Source of the DNA: Paratinospora sagittata
Taxonomy: Eukaryota > Streptophyta > Magnoliopsida > Ranunculales > Menispermaceae
NCBI GenBank assembly: GCA_035771175.1
Contig: CM069603.1
Span: 23,970,286 to 24,034,285 of the forward strand
Length of the DNA: 64,000 nucleotides
Direction of reading: 5' to 3'
The notes beneath the pieces are model-generated. The model was not told the DNA's origin. It did not search any database and worked only from the letters and a program-made list of their open reading frames with translations. The position numbers and the translations under genes were made by a program. Shown here in pieces: positions 1 to 9,511 of this stretch (positions are counted from its first letter, which is position 1; the number at the start of each line of letters is the position of its first letter).

Positions 1-2755
1 AACAGCTCGAGGAGTTATTGGCTAAGGGCTTTATTTGCCCGAGCGTGTCACCCTGGGGAGCTCCAGTTCTTTTTGTGAAAAAGAAAGATCGGAGCTTGCG
101 GTTGTGCATCGACTATCGCCAATTGAACAGGGTGACTATCAAGAACAAATATCCTCTCCCAAGGATTGATGACTTGTTTGATCAGTTGAGGGGAGCGAGG
201 TATTTTTCGAAGATTGATTTGCGCTCCGAGTATCATCAGCTGAGGTCAGGGAGGAGGATGTGCCTAAGACAGCATTCAGAACCCGCTATGGACATTATGA
301 GTTCCTTGTGATGCCATTTGGTGTGACTAATGCACCGGCGATGTTCATGGACCTGATGCAGAGGGTCTTTAGGCAGTATCTGGATAAGTTTGTCATCGTC
401 TTCATTGATGACATATTGGTGTATTCCAAGACTCGGGCTGAGCATGAGGAACACCTTAGAGTGACCTTGCAAACTCTGAGAGAGCATAGGCTATATGCAA
501 AGCTGAGCAAGTGCGAGTTTTGGATCACCGAAGTGAAGTTCTTAGGTCATGTGGTGAGTTCTGAGGGGATTTCAGTTGATCCGTCTAAGGTTGAAGCCAT
601 TATCAGTTGGCCTAGGCCTACCACAGTGACCGAGATCAGAAGCTTTCTTGGGTTAGCTGGTTACTATAGGAGATTCGTTCAGGGATTCTCCAAGATAGCT
701 ACGCCTATGACTAGGCTCACCCAGAAAGATGTGTCCTTTGCATGGACCGAGGATTATGAGAATGCCTTTTTAGAGCTGAAGAAAAGATTGACATCTACGC
801 CAGTGTTGATTTTGCCAGAGCCTGATCAGGAGTTGGTTATTTATACTGATGCCTCTCGTATCGGCTTGGGTTGCGTGTTGATGCAGAAGGATAGGGTCAT
901 TGCTTATGCATCGAGGCAGTTGAAGGTGCATGAAAAGAACTACCCTGTTCATGACTTAGAACTGGCTGCGGTGGTTTTTGCTTTGAAGATTTGGAGGCAT
1001 TATCTCTATGGTGAGATATTCACTTTGTATTCTGACCATAAAAGCCTCAAGTACTTGTTCTCTCAGAAAGAATTGAACATGAGGCAGAGAAGGTGGTTAG
1101 AGCTCCTCAAAGACTATGATTTTACATTGGATTACCACCCAGGTAAAGCCAATGTAGTGGCTGATGCATTGAGCAGGAAGCGGGTAGAGACAGTTATGGT
1201 AGCACGCGAGATGTCTCATGAGTGGAGACTACTTGAGGCGGCTACGGTTATGAGTATATGTGCTACCCTTTCAGATCAGATTGTGATATGTGCTCAAATG
1301 AGAGCTCAGCCTCCACAAATCCAGGAGGTAATTGATCAATAGCGACTTGACGTTGATTATGGGATGTACAAGTCTTGGGCTGAGAGCCGTGATTTTACTG
1401 ATTGGTACTTGTTATCTGATGGTGCCTTGAGATTTAGGGGACGTTTATGGGTTCCCGCAGATCCACGACTTAGACAGAGTGTTCTCCAAGAGGCTCACAG
1501 ATCTCATTATGCTATTCACCCTAGCGGAACCAAGATGTATCATGATATGAAAAGAATGTATTGGTGGCCCGACATGAAGAGAGAGATAGCGCAGTTCATT
1601 CAGAGGTGTGAGATCTGTCAAAGAGTCAAAGCTGAGCATCAGAGGCCTGGAGGACAGATGCAATCGCTTGCCATTCCTGAGTGGAAATAGGAGCACGTCA
1701 CTATGGACTTTGTTGTGGGATTACCCAATACCCCGAGGAGACATAATTCTGTTTGGGTTATTATTGATCGCTTGACCAAGTCCGCTCACTTTCTACCGGT
1801 GAACACTAGGGATTCTATGGACAAGCTGAGCAGACTCTATATGCGGGACATAGTCAGATTACATGGAGTGCCAGTTTTGATTGTGTCAGATAGGGATCCG
1901 AGGTTTACATCGGTATTCTGGCAGGGGTTGCAGAGGCAGCTCGGCACTAGACTAGATCTCAGTACCGCTTTTCACCCCCAGACGGATGGCCAGTCTGAGA
2001 GGTTGATATCTATTTTAGAGGATATGCTTCGAGCTTGTGTCCTCGAGTCCAGTGGTAACTAGAAGGAGTACATACATCTGTGTGAGTTCGCGTACAACAA
2101 CAGCTATCAGTCCAGTATTGGCATGGCTCCTTTTGAGGCATTGTATGGTCGACCCTGTAGATCTCCGATCTGTTGGACAGAGGTAGGGGATGTTGCGGTG
2201 ATGGGACCAGAGTTTGTACAAGAACACACAGAGAAGATTAAGAGGATCAAGCATAATATGAAAGTAGCCCAAGACAGGCAGAAGAGTTACACTGATGCCA
2301 AGCGGAAGACCATAGAGTTCGAGGTGGGTGACGATGTTTTATTGAAGGTCTCACCTCAGAAGGGCCAAACTAGATTTGGGATAAAAGGCAAGCTCGCTCC
2401 GAGATTTATTGGGTTGTTCGAGGTTTTAGAACGAATTGGCCTCGTCGCTTACCGATTAGCCTTGCCACGTCAGTTAGCAGCAGTCCACAATGTCTTTCAT
2501 GTGTCAATGTTGAGAGTGTACAAGAGCGATTTTGATCACGTCTTGGACTGGAGGAACATTGAACTGAGGCAGGATAGGACTTATGATGAGGAACCTATTC
2601 AGATACTTGACCGGAAGGTCCAGAGGTTACGTAACCGCGAGATTCCGATGGTTAAGGTGAGATAGCAGTTCCATGGCGAGGAGCAGGTTACTTGGGAGCG
2701 TGAGGACTACATGATGGAGCACTTTGCCGAGTTCATGGGCTTACGTATTTCTTAA
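1..2755 (+). pseudogene. Element A: 3' part of Ty3/gypsy pol (RT-RNase H-integrase), decayed
   Basis: This is the pol region of a Ty3/gypsy retrotransposon, entering from the left edge inside reverse transcriptase. In order I read: RT fingers and palm ([37 protein letters not shown]), the RT catalytic motif FIDDILVYS near 401-427, RNase H (YTDAS near 843-857, [29 protein letters not shown]), the integrase zinc region (IQRCEICQRVKAEH), the integrase core (MDFVVG at 1703, SDRDPRF, HPQTDGQSERL), and a C-terminal region like chromovirus integrases (FHVSMLR, TWEREDYMMEHFAEF). It is broken by a 1-bp deletion near 246 and by in-frame TAG codons at 1340, 1688, 2060 and 2663; it ends at TAA 2753-2755. 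The three later TAGs replace expected Trp codons. The Tekay/Del-like chromovirus assignment is by motif recognition only. It cannot make an active enzyme set. Confidence 0.93.
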
Positions 2756-2784
2756 CCTTAAAACTTCGAGGACGAAGTTCATTC

Positions 2785-2798
2785 TAAGGTGGGTGTGA
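2785..2798 (+). other. Polypurine tract of element A
   Basis: The purine-rich stretch TAAGGTGGGTGTGA directly precedes the LTR start (TGTGACGCCC). It follows a short segment reading cttcgaggacgaagttc, a common pre-PPT sequence in plant Ty3/gypsy elements. It would prime plus-strand DNA synthesis. Confidence 0.7.
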
Positions 2799-3235
2799 TG
2801 TGACGCCCCGAAAATTATTTCATCTAGCCCATAACCCAATTGCACTTTGCCCAAACTCTATGCGTTGCCTTGATATGTTTGGTGTTTGTTTGATGGTTGT
2901 TTAATGTTTGTATAGTTAATGCTTGATAATGTATATAAATATGTGTATCATAAATTGTATATGGGTCATGTTAAATTAAATTATAATGCATATGTTATTA
3001 TTTATGCATGGGCCCATTAAACCATGAATTGATATGAGTTGGGATTGATTGAATAAAAGGATAAATGAGAATGAAAATTTGGTGTATTAAATGGATTGGA
3101 CATCTAAAATACATGGAAGCATGAAATTGGTTAAAATACATGTGGTTGGTATGGGTAGTATGAGACCAACACATGTGAAGGTTGGTGCATAAAAGTGGAC
3201 AAGTGTCCCATGCCCTCAAGGAAGTGCTAGAATGA

Positions 3236-3312
3236 GTGGAGGGAATCAAGGAGAGAATCAAGGAGGAAATCAAGGAGAGAATCAAGGAGAGAATCAATGA
3301 GGGAATCAAGGA
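3236..3312 (+). repeat. 12-bp minisatellite in LTR A
   Basis: Tandem variants of GAGAGAATCAAG and GAGGGAATCAAG. The solo LTR of the same family has a different, longer repeat at the matching place (56195-56620), so this is a length-variable part of the LTR. Confidence 0.8.
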
Positions 3313-3515
3313 AGTGCTAAAAAGAGGTGAGTGGAGAGAGGAAAAAAGAAGAGAAAGAAAAGATGAGAAAGGAAAGAAGAAGAGAAAGAAGGAGGGAGTT
3401 GCAGGAGGAAGATCTCTGCGATATTTTCATCAAAGAGCTGGATGTTTGGGATAAATGGTCAGATTGAGCTCAAAACTTGTCATCAAGTTCGTAGCTTATG
3501 GTTATTCATTCTGGT

Positions 3516-3868
3516 CGGTGGAGATCTTGATCAGAGGTTTCATCTAAGAGATCTAACCTCTCAAACAAATCTGGTCGGAAAGTCTGGATTTCTCGCACTA
3601 TTTCGTTCAAACTTATAGATCTCCTAAATCTACCGTTGGATGGATATAAAATTTAGGAGCGTAGTGTACAACTGATATTTCGGAATTTTGAGCGGTGGAG
3701 ATCTTGATTAGAGGTTTTTTCTGAGAGATCTAACCTCTGAAACAAAGCTGGTCGGAAAGTCTGGATTTCTCGTGCTGTTTCGCTCAAACTTGTATATCTC
3801 TTCAATCTACCGTTGGATGGATATCAAATTTGGGTATGTACTTTATAACTGATACGTCTATATTCTGA
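3516..3868 (+). repeat. 177-bp tandem duplication in LTR A
   Basis: Two copies start at CGGTGGAGATCTTGAT (3516 and 3693). Each runs through 'ggtcggaaagtctgg' and 'taccgttggatggatat'. The solo LTR copy at 53894-56980 has this segment only once (about 55850-55990), so the duplication is specific to this copy or its lineage. Confidence 0.8.
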
Positions 3869-5219
3869 ACGGTTAAGATGTTTATGCGTTTAGGATGTTG
3901 TGTGATATAGTTATCTGAGTTTGAGTATTTGCTGCAGGAAAGGAGAAATTGTTTGATTAGAGACTTGTTCATCAAATATACTTATCTTTTCGGTCCACCG
4001 TTGGATTGGCCTGATATTTGGACAGAAGGCTTGTTTGTTCATATAATTCAATCTGTACGGTTGATTTTGTGATTATATATTTCTGTTGGTATATTGATAC
4101 ATCTGAACAGAATAGTAAATGAAGAATTGGTAGAGTTGCTTTTATTAGACCTAAATTTAGAATATGAACTTAGACCTTTCCAAATAGCTTGCATGTCAAC
4201 TATGTTGACCTAGTTGCCATTGTTGATGAACCCATGATGCAAAATTAGTGATATACATGGCTGAATATGGTGACCTAGTGTAAATCGGCAATATGGCCTA
4301 AGTATGAAAAATTTCATATTTTAGGGCTTTTGATGCTTTTGGCCTAGAATCATTGAATTGATGCAACTTATGTTTAATTAAGCATGATTAGGGTTGATTA
4401 TGCTATTGATTTGGTGGTTGTGACCATATCATGAGTTAGGCCTACTTGTGATCAAGTGACCCATTTTGGACATGTTTATACCTAAGAAATTGAAAATCAG
4501 TATTTTGGATTAATAGAATGGTTTATGAATGAGAACTATGCATTAGAGGCCTAAGTCATGTGATTTGAGTTGAATGATGGGATTAGATGGGATTTAGGCC
4601 TATTGTTTATATGTGGGTTGATTTAGGGATGATGTGTAATGTTTATGTGATTGAGCATAGAAATTGATGTATGGTAGGATATTGATATATGTTTCAGGAT
4701 CTTGATTGGGTTGATTCGGTTTGGTGGTCGTGTGTGGTTAAATACTCTCGCGAGGCTTGGTTGTGAGTAGACTTCATTTATGATTATATCTTTTATGTCA
4801 TCATATCACTTATATATTGTATGTTGAAAGCATGAATGTGTTCTAATGTTTTAAATGATGCATTGATTTGAGAAAACCTTATGACTTTGGTTGGGCCCAT
4901 CTATCTGGCTAATAGGGGGACTTAACCTTGTCATAGGAGGGTTTTAGGAAAGGAAGAGATTGGGGTAAACGGTACGGAGGGTTTTAGGAAAGGAAGAGAT
5001 TGGGGTCAACGGTACGTTGAAATAGACGTGCACTAGTAACCCAAAATAAACATGATTGAGATCAACGGTATGGTGAAATAGACGTGCACTAGTAACCCAA
5101 TGCATGTGGAATGTGGATCCAAATTGATAAGCTTTTACTTGCATCGAACTTATTATAAATGCTTGATATCTATATGTTATGAGCTTTTAATCATGCTACA
5201 CATTGACATGCATACATGA

Positions 5220-5224
5220 TATTT
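5220..5224 (+). repeat. Target site duplication of element B (left copy, TATTT)
   Basis: TATTT lies immediately before the 5' LTR of B and again at 15991-15995 after the 3' LTR. The uninterrupted site is seen on the reverse strand at 54495-54499 in the solo LTR of family A. This confirms both the target duplication and the element ends. Confidence 0.95.
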
Positions 5225-6175
5225 TGTAATACTCTGTATTTCACAAAAAAAAAAAAAATTACTATTTGGGCAACGCCCGAACGTTCAGGCGCATGCCAAA
5301 ACGTTCTGGCGCATGACAGAACGTTCAGGCGCATGCCAGAACATTCAGGCGCATGACAGAATGATCAGGCACATGCCAGAACGTTCAGGCGCAATGCCAG
5401 AAGGTTCAGGCGCATGCCAGAACGTTCAGGCGCATGCCAGACGTTGCCAAAGTCAGTCTAAATGTCAAGAAAAGACTAGACCAGTAGACTAGACTAGTTC
5501 ATGCATTGGCATCATACATATCACCACCTAGGGACGTATATGGTTTATGACTCATAGAATAGTTAGAAGCATTGCTCACTATTCATATTATTTCTTTAGA
5601 GAGGGACGTACATGAGAACTCGGCTACGCCGGGGAGGGACATCAGTACGTGAATCCAGAGCATCGTTCCTGAGGAGGGACGTACAAAGAGAACCTGGCTA
5701 AGCCCGGGGAAGGACACCTGTACGTGAACTCAGGCGATGTACGCTCATCAAACCATTAATACGTGACGATGTCATGCATACATACGTATTGATTGATTAT
5801 GATGCTCACATGTGTATTTTAAGATATTTGATGTTGAAGTATGCTTTATTAATTGTTATACTCATGCACTATTTGCCCACTGAGCGCGTTAAGCTCACTC
5901 CATTATTATCCAATCTTTCACAGGAAATTAAAGTGGACTGGGTGCAGGTTATAGGACCCACATTTTGTACCCTTTGTATGATTCATTGGGAATTTTGGGA
6001 GTATGTTCCCTTGACCATTTTATGTACAAAAGTATTCTGAATTAAATGAAATCAGATTTGTACTGTGTACTGTATTTCCGCTGCGCACTCTGTTGTTACC
6101 ATTATTATTGTTCCAAATGCACTCCCCGTTCGTGAGTGTACCGCCGGTTTAGGCGCGTCCGGGCGGGGTGTGACA
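5225..6175 (+). mobile_element. 5' LTR of element B (951 bp, promoter region deleted)
   Basis: It begins TGTAATACTC and ends GGGGTGTGACA, matching the 3' LTR at both ends. It is 581 bp shorter than the 3' LTR. Missing are about half of the 20-bp repeats and the unique block corresponding to 14894-15251, which contains the TATA box, the probable start site and the early 5' untranslated region. The junction lies at CCAGA/CCAGAACGTT microhomology (about 5437-5445). Confidence 0.93.
5271..5445 (+). repeat. 20-bp minisatellite (GCATGCCAGAACGTTCAGGC) in 5' LTR B
   Basis: Eight units plus a partial one. Each unit holds two palindromes, GCATGC and GAACGTTC (variants occur). It is a contracted version of the array at 14507-14893. 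Confidence 0.93.
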
Positions 6176-6180
6176 TTTAA

Positions 6181-6192
6181 TGGTATCAGAGC
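6181..6192 (+). other. Primer-binding site of element B (initiator-Met tRNA)
   Basis: TGGTATCAGAGC, complementary to the 3' end of plant initiator methionine tRNA, lies 5 bp after the LTR end. It primes minus-strand DNA synthesis. Confidence 0.93.
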
Positions 6193-6447
6193 GTACGGTC
6201 CACGGCCCGCCCAAGTCCACCAAATTAGGGGAAGAAAATTTTTATTAGATATATATATATCTCTAGAACTATATATACATATGTCAATTATATATAGTTG
6301 AGATTTGTATTAAATATATATATCTAGAAAACTATATGATTTTTATATAGTTTGATTTTAATATACATATAGTCATGATTTATTAGAAACTATATGCGTA
6401 GTTATGATTGAATATATATATCTATATACCTTAGTGTATATGAGGTA

Positions 6448-6482
<35 letters not shown>

Positions 6483-7119
6483 AGAAAAAAAAATTTTATT
6501 TTTCGAAAAAAAGAATTATTCGAAAAAAAAAAAAAATTCGAAAAAATTTTATTTTTCAAAAAATAATTATTAAAAAAAAAAATTCGAAAAAATTTTATTT
6601 TTCGAAAAATAATTATTCAAAAAAAAAAAAAATCGAAAAAACATTTTATTTTTCGAAAAAAAAAAAATAATTTTGAAAAGATTTTATTTTTCGAAAAATA
6701 ATTATTCGAAATAAATAAAAATAAAAAAAAAATCATTTTTCAAAAAAAAACTAATAAAATAAAATAAAAATAAAAATTATTTTTGAAAAAAAAAAAAAAA
6801 TTATTCTTCTGTTGATGTATCTAGAACTATATATGCATTCTATATATAGTTAAAACTTGGATTAAAAACAACTATATATGATTTTATATAGTTTAAATTC
6901 AAATATATATATATATATAGTTGATTTTTGGAAACTAAATATTTAATTATGATTAAATATGTCTATACATTCATATGTGAATACGACATATATGCATCAA
7001 ATCACTAATGAAGAAATTTTCTTGATGGCATAAACATCAAAAGAAAACTCGAAAATAATGTCTAGCAGATAAGGCATAAATCTTAAAAATGTTAAGAATA
7101 TATTTTGTGTTCTTCACAC
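6193..7119 (+). other. AT-rich leader of element B
   Basis: No convincing coding sequence. It holds many ATATAT-rich stretches and the low-complexity block at 6448-6800. Its length suggests an intron-like leader before ORF1. Confidence 0.6.
6448..6800 (+). repeat. A-rich low-complexity repeat with TTTTTCGAAAAA palindromes
   Basis: Imperfect units of roughly 60 bp alternate A-runs with palindromes of the form TTTTTCGAAAAA followed by TAATTATTCGAA. Runs of more than 20 A occur near 6450. No coding potential. Confidence 0.85.
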
Positions 7120-7138
7120 AAATTTATTTTCCTTTCAG
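7105..7138 (+). promoter_or_regulatory. Splice-acceptor-like site upstream of ORF1
   Basis: A pyrimidine-rich tract ending TTTTCCTTTCAG (AG at 7137-7138) stands 7 bases before the ORF1 ATG (7146). It resembles a plant 3' splice site. The related ORF1 copy in B2 also has a pyrimidine tract before its ATG (complement of about 16990-17015), although its AG context is weaker. The use of this site is inferred. Confidence 0.5.
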
Positions 7139-7145
7139 CAAAAGA

Positions 7146-8726
7146 ATGGCCTCAAGTGAAGGAACAACTTCTACTAGCAGGGAACCAATTCCCACTAGAC
7201 TAACGGAATTGTCCAAAAGAGAGGTTGTGACCATGAGGAGCATCGACAATAGCGATCTCCGCCTCCGTCCAATCCTTCATGACAAACTCGCAACACTGGA
7301 TTGGCTAAATATAACCAAAGTCGAGGGTCAAGTATCTTACAACTTGGTCAGATCCTTCTATGAAGCCATGAATTACGTGGGACTTCACGGAGATGAGATC
7401 CGCCCTAATTTAGAGACAACAATCATGGGAACGACAATTCCTATCAATATCGAGATTATTGCTCGCCTTTTGGAGATTCCGATTGAGGAGAGGATTATTG
7501 ATCCACATGACCCCCAGACAGTTGCAGAGATCGCAGAATCTAATGCGCAACTGTTCAATTCCCTCGCCAAAGAGCCATACACTCAATCAACATACACCAA
7601 CCTCCCAAACAATCATCTTAAGCCATCTCTTGTCGGCCCCGGAAAGATTGTATACGGCAACATCTTGCCAGAAAGGGGTACTAGATGCACTATGTCAAGG
7701 GCCCAACTCCTTGTGTTGTATTGCATAGAAAAGAAAATAAAGGTCTCCCTACCACACATCATCATCCAACAAATGTTGAGGGTGATTCAAAACCCTTTAA
7801 AGAAGGAATTCCTTGGCTACGGAGTCTTGATTATGCGGATACTTTACGAGGCAAACGTCAACACTTTCGATGGAACGTCGAAGCTGATCACTGAACCAGT
7901 TACAACATCCTCTATCTTCAAGACATATGGCACAAGTGGAGGGGTAACTGACGAAGAGGTATTCGGCACGACAATAAGAAATGCCGAAAGAATGAGAGAC
8001 AAGAATGGGCGTTGCCTTCGCAAAAGTCGACACAAGATGCCCGTCCAAGAAGGGCCAAATAATGATTCACATCCAAATCCTACATCAGACTCAGCCCCGA
8101 ATAGTGATCCAACCGATCAACCATTCACTGATGAAGAGTTATATGCCACACTAAATCAACCTACACAAAGTCATGATAGACAAGGTACGCAAGCAAATCC
8201 ACCAACGTGGAACGTGCCCACTCCAGGCACCACTTCGTACCAAAGATTTCCAACTCCTGCGGTACAGTATCAGCCAGTTCCACAAGTTGCTGTCAACCAA
8301 CAACAACAGTATTGGGCGTCACCATATCTTGGAGGGCCAAACATTCCAATGAGCCCATTGTTTCAAACTTTTTCACCTCAAACAAACCAAAATATCCAAA
8401 GGGTTCCGGTTAGGGGATCCCCGCGCAATCAAAACAACTACCTTCTACCTATGAACCAATACTTTCCCCTAATGTCTATGGCCTATCCTTCTCCTACGAG
8501 ACAAACAACCCATCAACCACCAATGGGACAACCGACTAACCTACTTGAACGGTTAGATGAAATGGCATCCAATATTGCTACACTGAGAGAGAGCCACAAT
8601 ACTATATAAACCCGGTTGCAAAACTCCGACGCAGAGCGTGCACACTCTCAACCTTCCGTTAGTAGTCGTTCTGTACGTAGCAGTAGATCTCGAAGGAGCG
8701 GTAGTAGACAAGAAAGTCACAATTAA
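7146..8726 (+). CDS. ORF1 of element B: 'putative plant transposon protein' type, stop at 8607-8609 before SR-rich tail
   Basis: An extra protein encoded between the 5' LTR and gag on the sense strand. I start it at MASSEG (7146) because the B2 copy starts MASKTRG at the equivalent place and a splice-acceptor-like site lies just upstream; the open frame itself extends back to 7089. Residues 1-260 show the pattern of the plant family often annotated as Transposase_32 (PF20167, named from memory): LRPILHDKL, YNLVRSFYEAM, a TTIPINIEIIARLLEIP segment, then NILPERGTRCTMSRAQLLVL and SLPHIIIQQML. Residues about 300-470 are Pro/Gln/Asn-rich. A TAA at 8607 follows residue 487, but the same frame continues to TAA 8724-8726 with a Ser/Arg-rich tail (SSRSVRSSRSRRSGSR) that is also present in B2. 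Function unknown; no transposase catalytic triad is evident. Confidence 0.8.
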
Positions 8727-8823
8727 TTACTGGCATTGTAAACTTTCCTTTGATATATATGAATGAAATTGTTTTGTTTAAAGACTATCTTTGGTGGGCC
8801 GCCTTACAACCATTATTTCTTTT

Positions 8824-8872
8824 GTATCACTAACTTTGGAGCGGTATGGGACACAACAAAATTGGAAGATAC
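8824..8872 (+). other. Hairpin 1 with GGTATGGGA loop
   Basis: Outer arms GTATC (8824-8828) and GATAC (8868-8872), inner arms TTTG (8835-8838) and CAAA (8857-8860), apical GGTATGGGAC. It is the weakest of three homologous units, which share ACTAA on the 5' side and TTGGA on the 3' side. Confidence 0.6.
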
Positions 8873-8951
8873 TAAATAAAATGTGGAAGTAAGAAAACCC
8901 ATGACCTTGTGTGAAAAGAAACATTTGGAGAAAGTTGCATTACTAATATTA

Positions 8952-9004
8952 TCACTAAGTTTACACGGTATGGGACGAGTAAATTTGGACGATACTATTA
9001 GTGA
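8952..9004 (+). other. Hairpin 2 with GGTATGGGA loop
   Basis: Inner arms AAGTTTAC (8957-8964) and GTAAATTT (8979-8986) pair over 8 positions with one G-U. Outer TCACTAA (8952-8958) and TTAGTGA (8998-9004) are an alternative 7-bp pairing. The apical part is ACGGTATGGGACGA. Confidence 0.7.
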
Positions 9005-9065
9005 ACTTCTATTCAGCCAATGTTTTTAGCGACCGTGTTCATACAACTTAACTTGGTTGACACCC

Positions 9066-9112
9066 TTATTACTAAATTCATGTGGTATGGGACACATGAA
9101 CTTGGATAATAA
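9066..9112 (+). other. Hairpin 3 with GTATGGGA loop
   Basis: Perfect 8-bp arms TTCATGTG (9077-9084) and CACATGAA (9093-9100) enclose the 8-base loop GTATGGGA. Outer arms TTATT (9066-9070) and AATAA (9108-9112) extend it. The arms differ from hairpins 1 and 2 but still pair, while the loop is unchanged. Confidence 0.75.
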
Positions 9113-9481
9113 TCGAAAAGACTAAGAGTAAGCGTCTGAATGCATAAGATTGCGATAGAACGTTAGCTCAGGCTATTTACCGAGGCAAATCTTAGAATTC
9201 TTATGACTCGTATGGATTTTCAATGAAATATATGTATGTTCACAAAGACCAAAACCAAATCTTTTGAAATACTTGCACAATTTTGTACTTATTATATAAA
9301 CATTCTAACCTTGTTTGTTTTTACACCATGGCCACACATACGAGATATATAAGATTCTTTGATTCCTCAACAACAACTTTACACTCTACTTAGAAAAATA
9401 GGTGATTTTAATAATACAGTACTCTCGAAATTGTTGCTGAGCATATTCTAACATTATACTTGGCTACAGTTCCTAAATCTT

Positions 9482-9504
9482 GGTTTTCCTTTTCTCTTTG
9501 CCAG
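9482..9504 (+). promoter_or_regulatory. Splice-acceptor-like site upstream of gag
   Basis: The tract ggttttccttttctctttg followed by CCAG (AG at 9503-9504) lies 7 bases before the gag ATG (9512), the same spacing as at ORF1. It is a strong match to a plant 3' splice site. Splicing would remove ORF1 from the message and make the gag ATG 5'-proximal. Inferred from sequence only. Confidence 0.55.
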
Positions 9505-9511
9505 TGAGACA

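Larger units (their letters stand above)
2799..5224 (+). mobile_element. Element A 3' LTR, first part (split by element B)
   Basis: The LTR begins TGTGACGCCC right after the PPT. Its reverse complement is closely matched by the solo LTR at 53894-56980, which defines the family. The LTR is interrupted after 5224 by element B and resumes at 15991. It contains a 177-bp tandem duplication (3516-3868) and a 12-bp minisatellite (3236-3312) not seen in the same form in the solo LTR. Short open frames inside it (for example 3236-3454) are repeat-derived and not genes. Confidence 0.9.
8727..9481 (+). other. Spacer between ORF1 and gag of element B
   Basis: Non-coding. It contains three related inverted repeats (8824-9112) and ends in a splice-acceptor-like site. 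A CTAAC branch-point-like sequence lies at 9448-9452, about 52 bases before the acceptor AG. I see nothing recognisable in 9121-9440. Confidence 0.6.

Noticed and set aside
6181..6192. Match to initiator-Met tRNA as a possible tRNA gene
   Set aside because: Only the 12-base primer complement is present, adjacent to an LTR. There is no cloverleaf.
7146..8609. ORF1 as a true DNA transposase
   Set aside because: The family name contains 'transposon protein', but I see no DDE/DDD triad, no terminal inverted repeats around the ORF, and its place inside an LTR element is conserved in B2.
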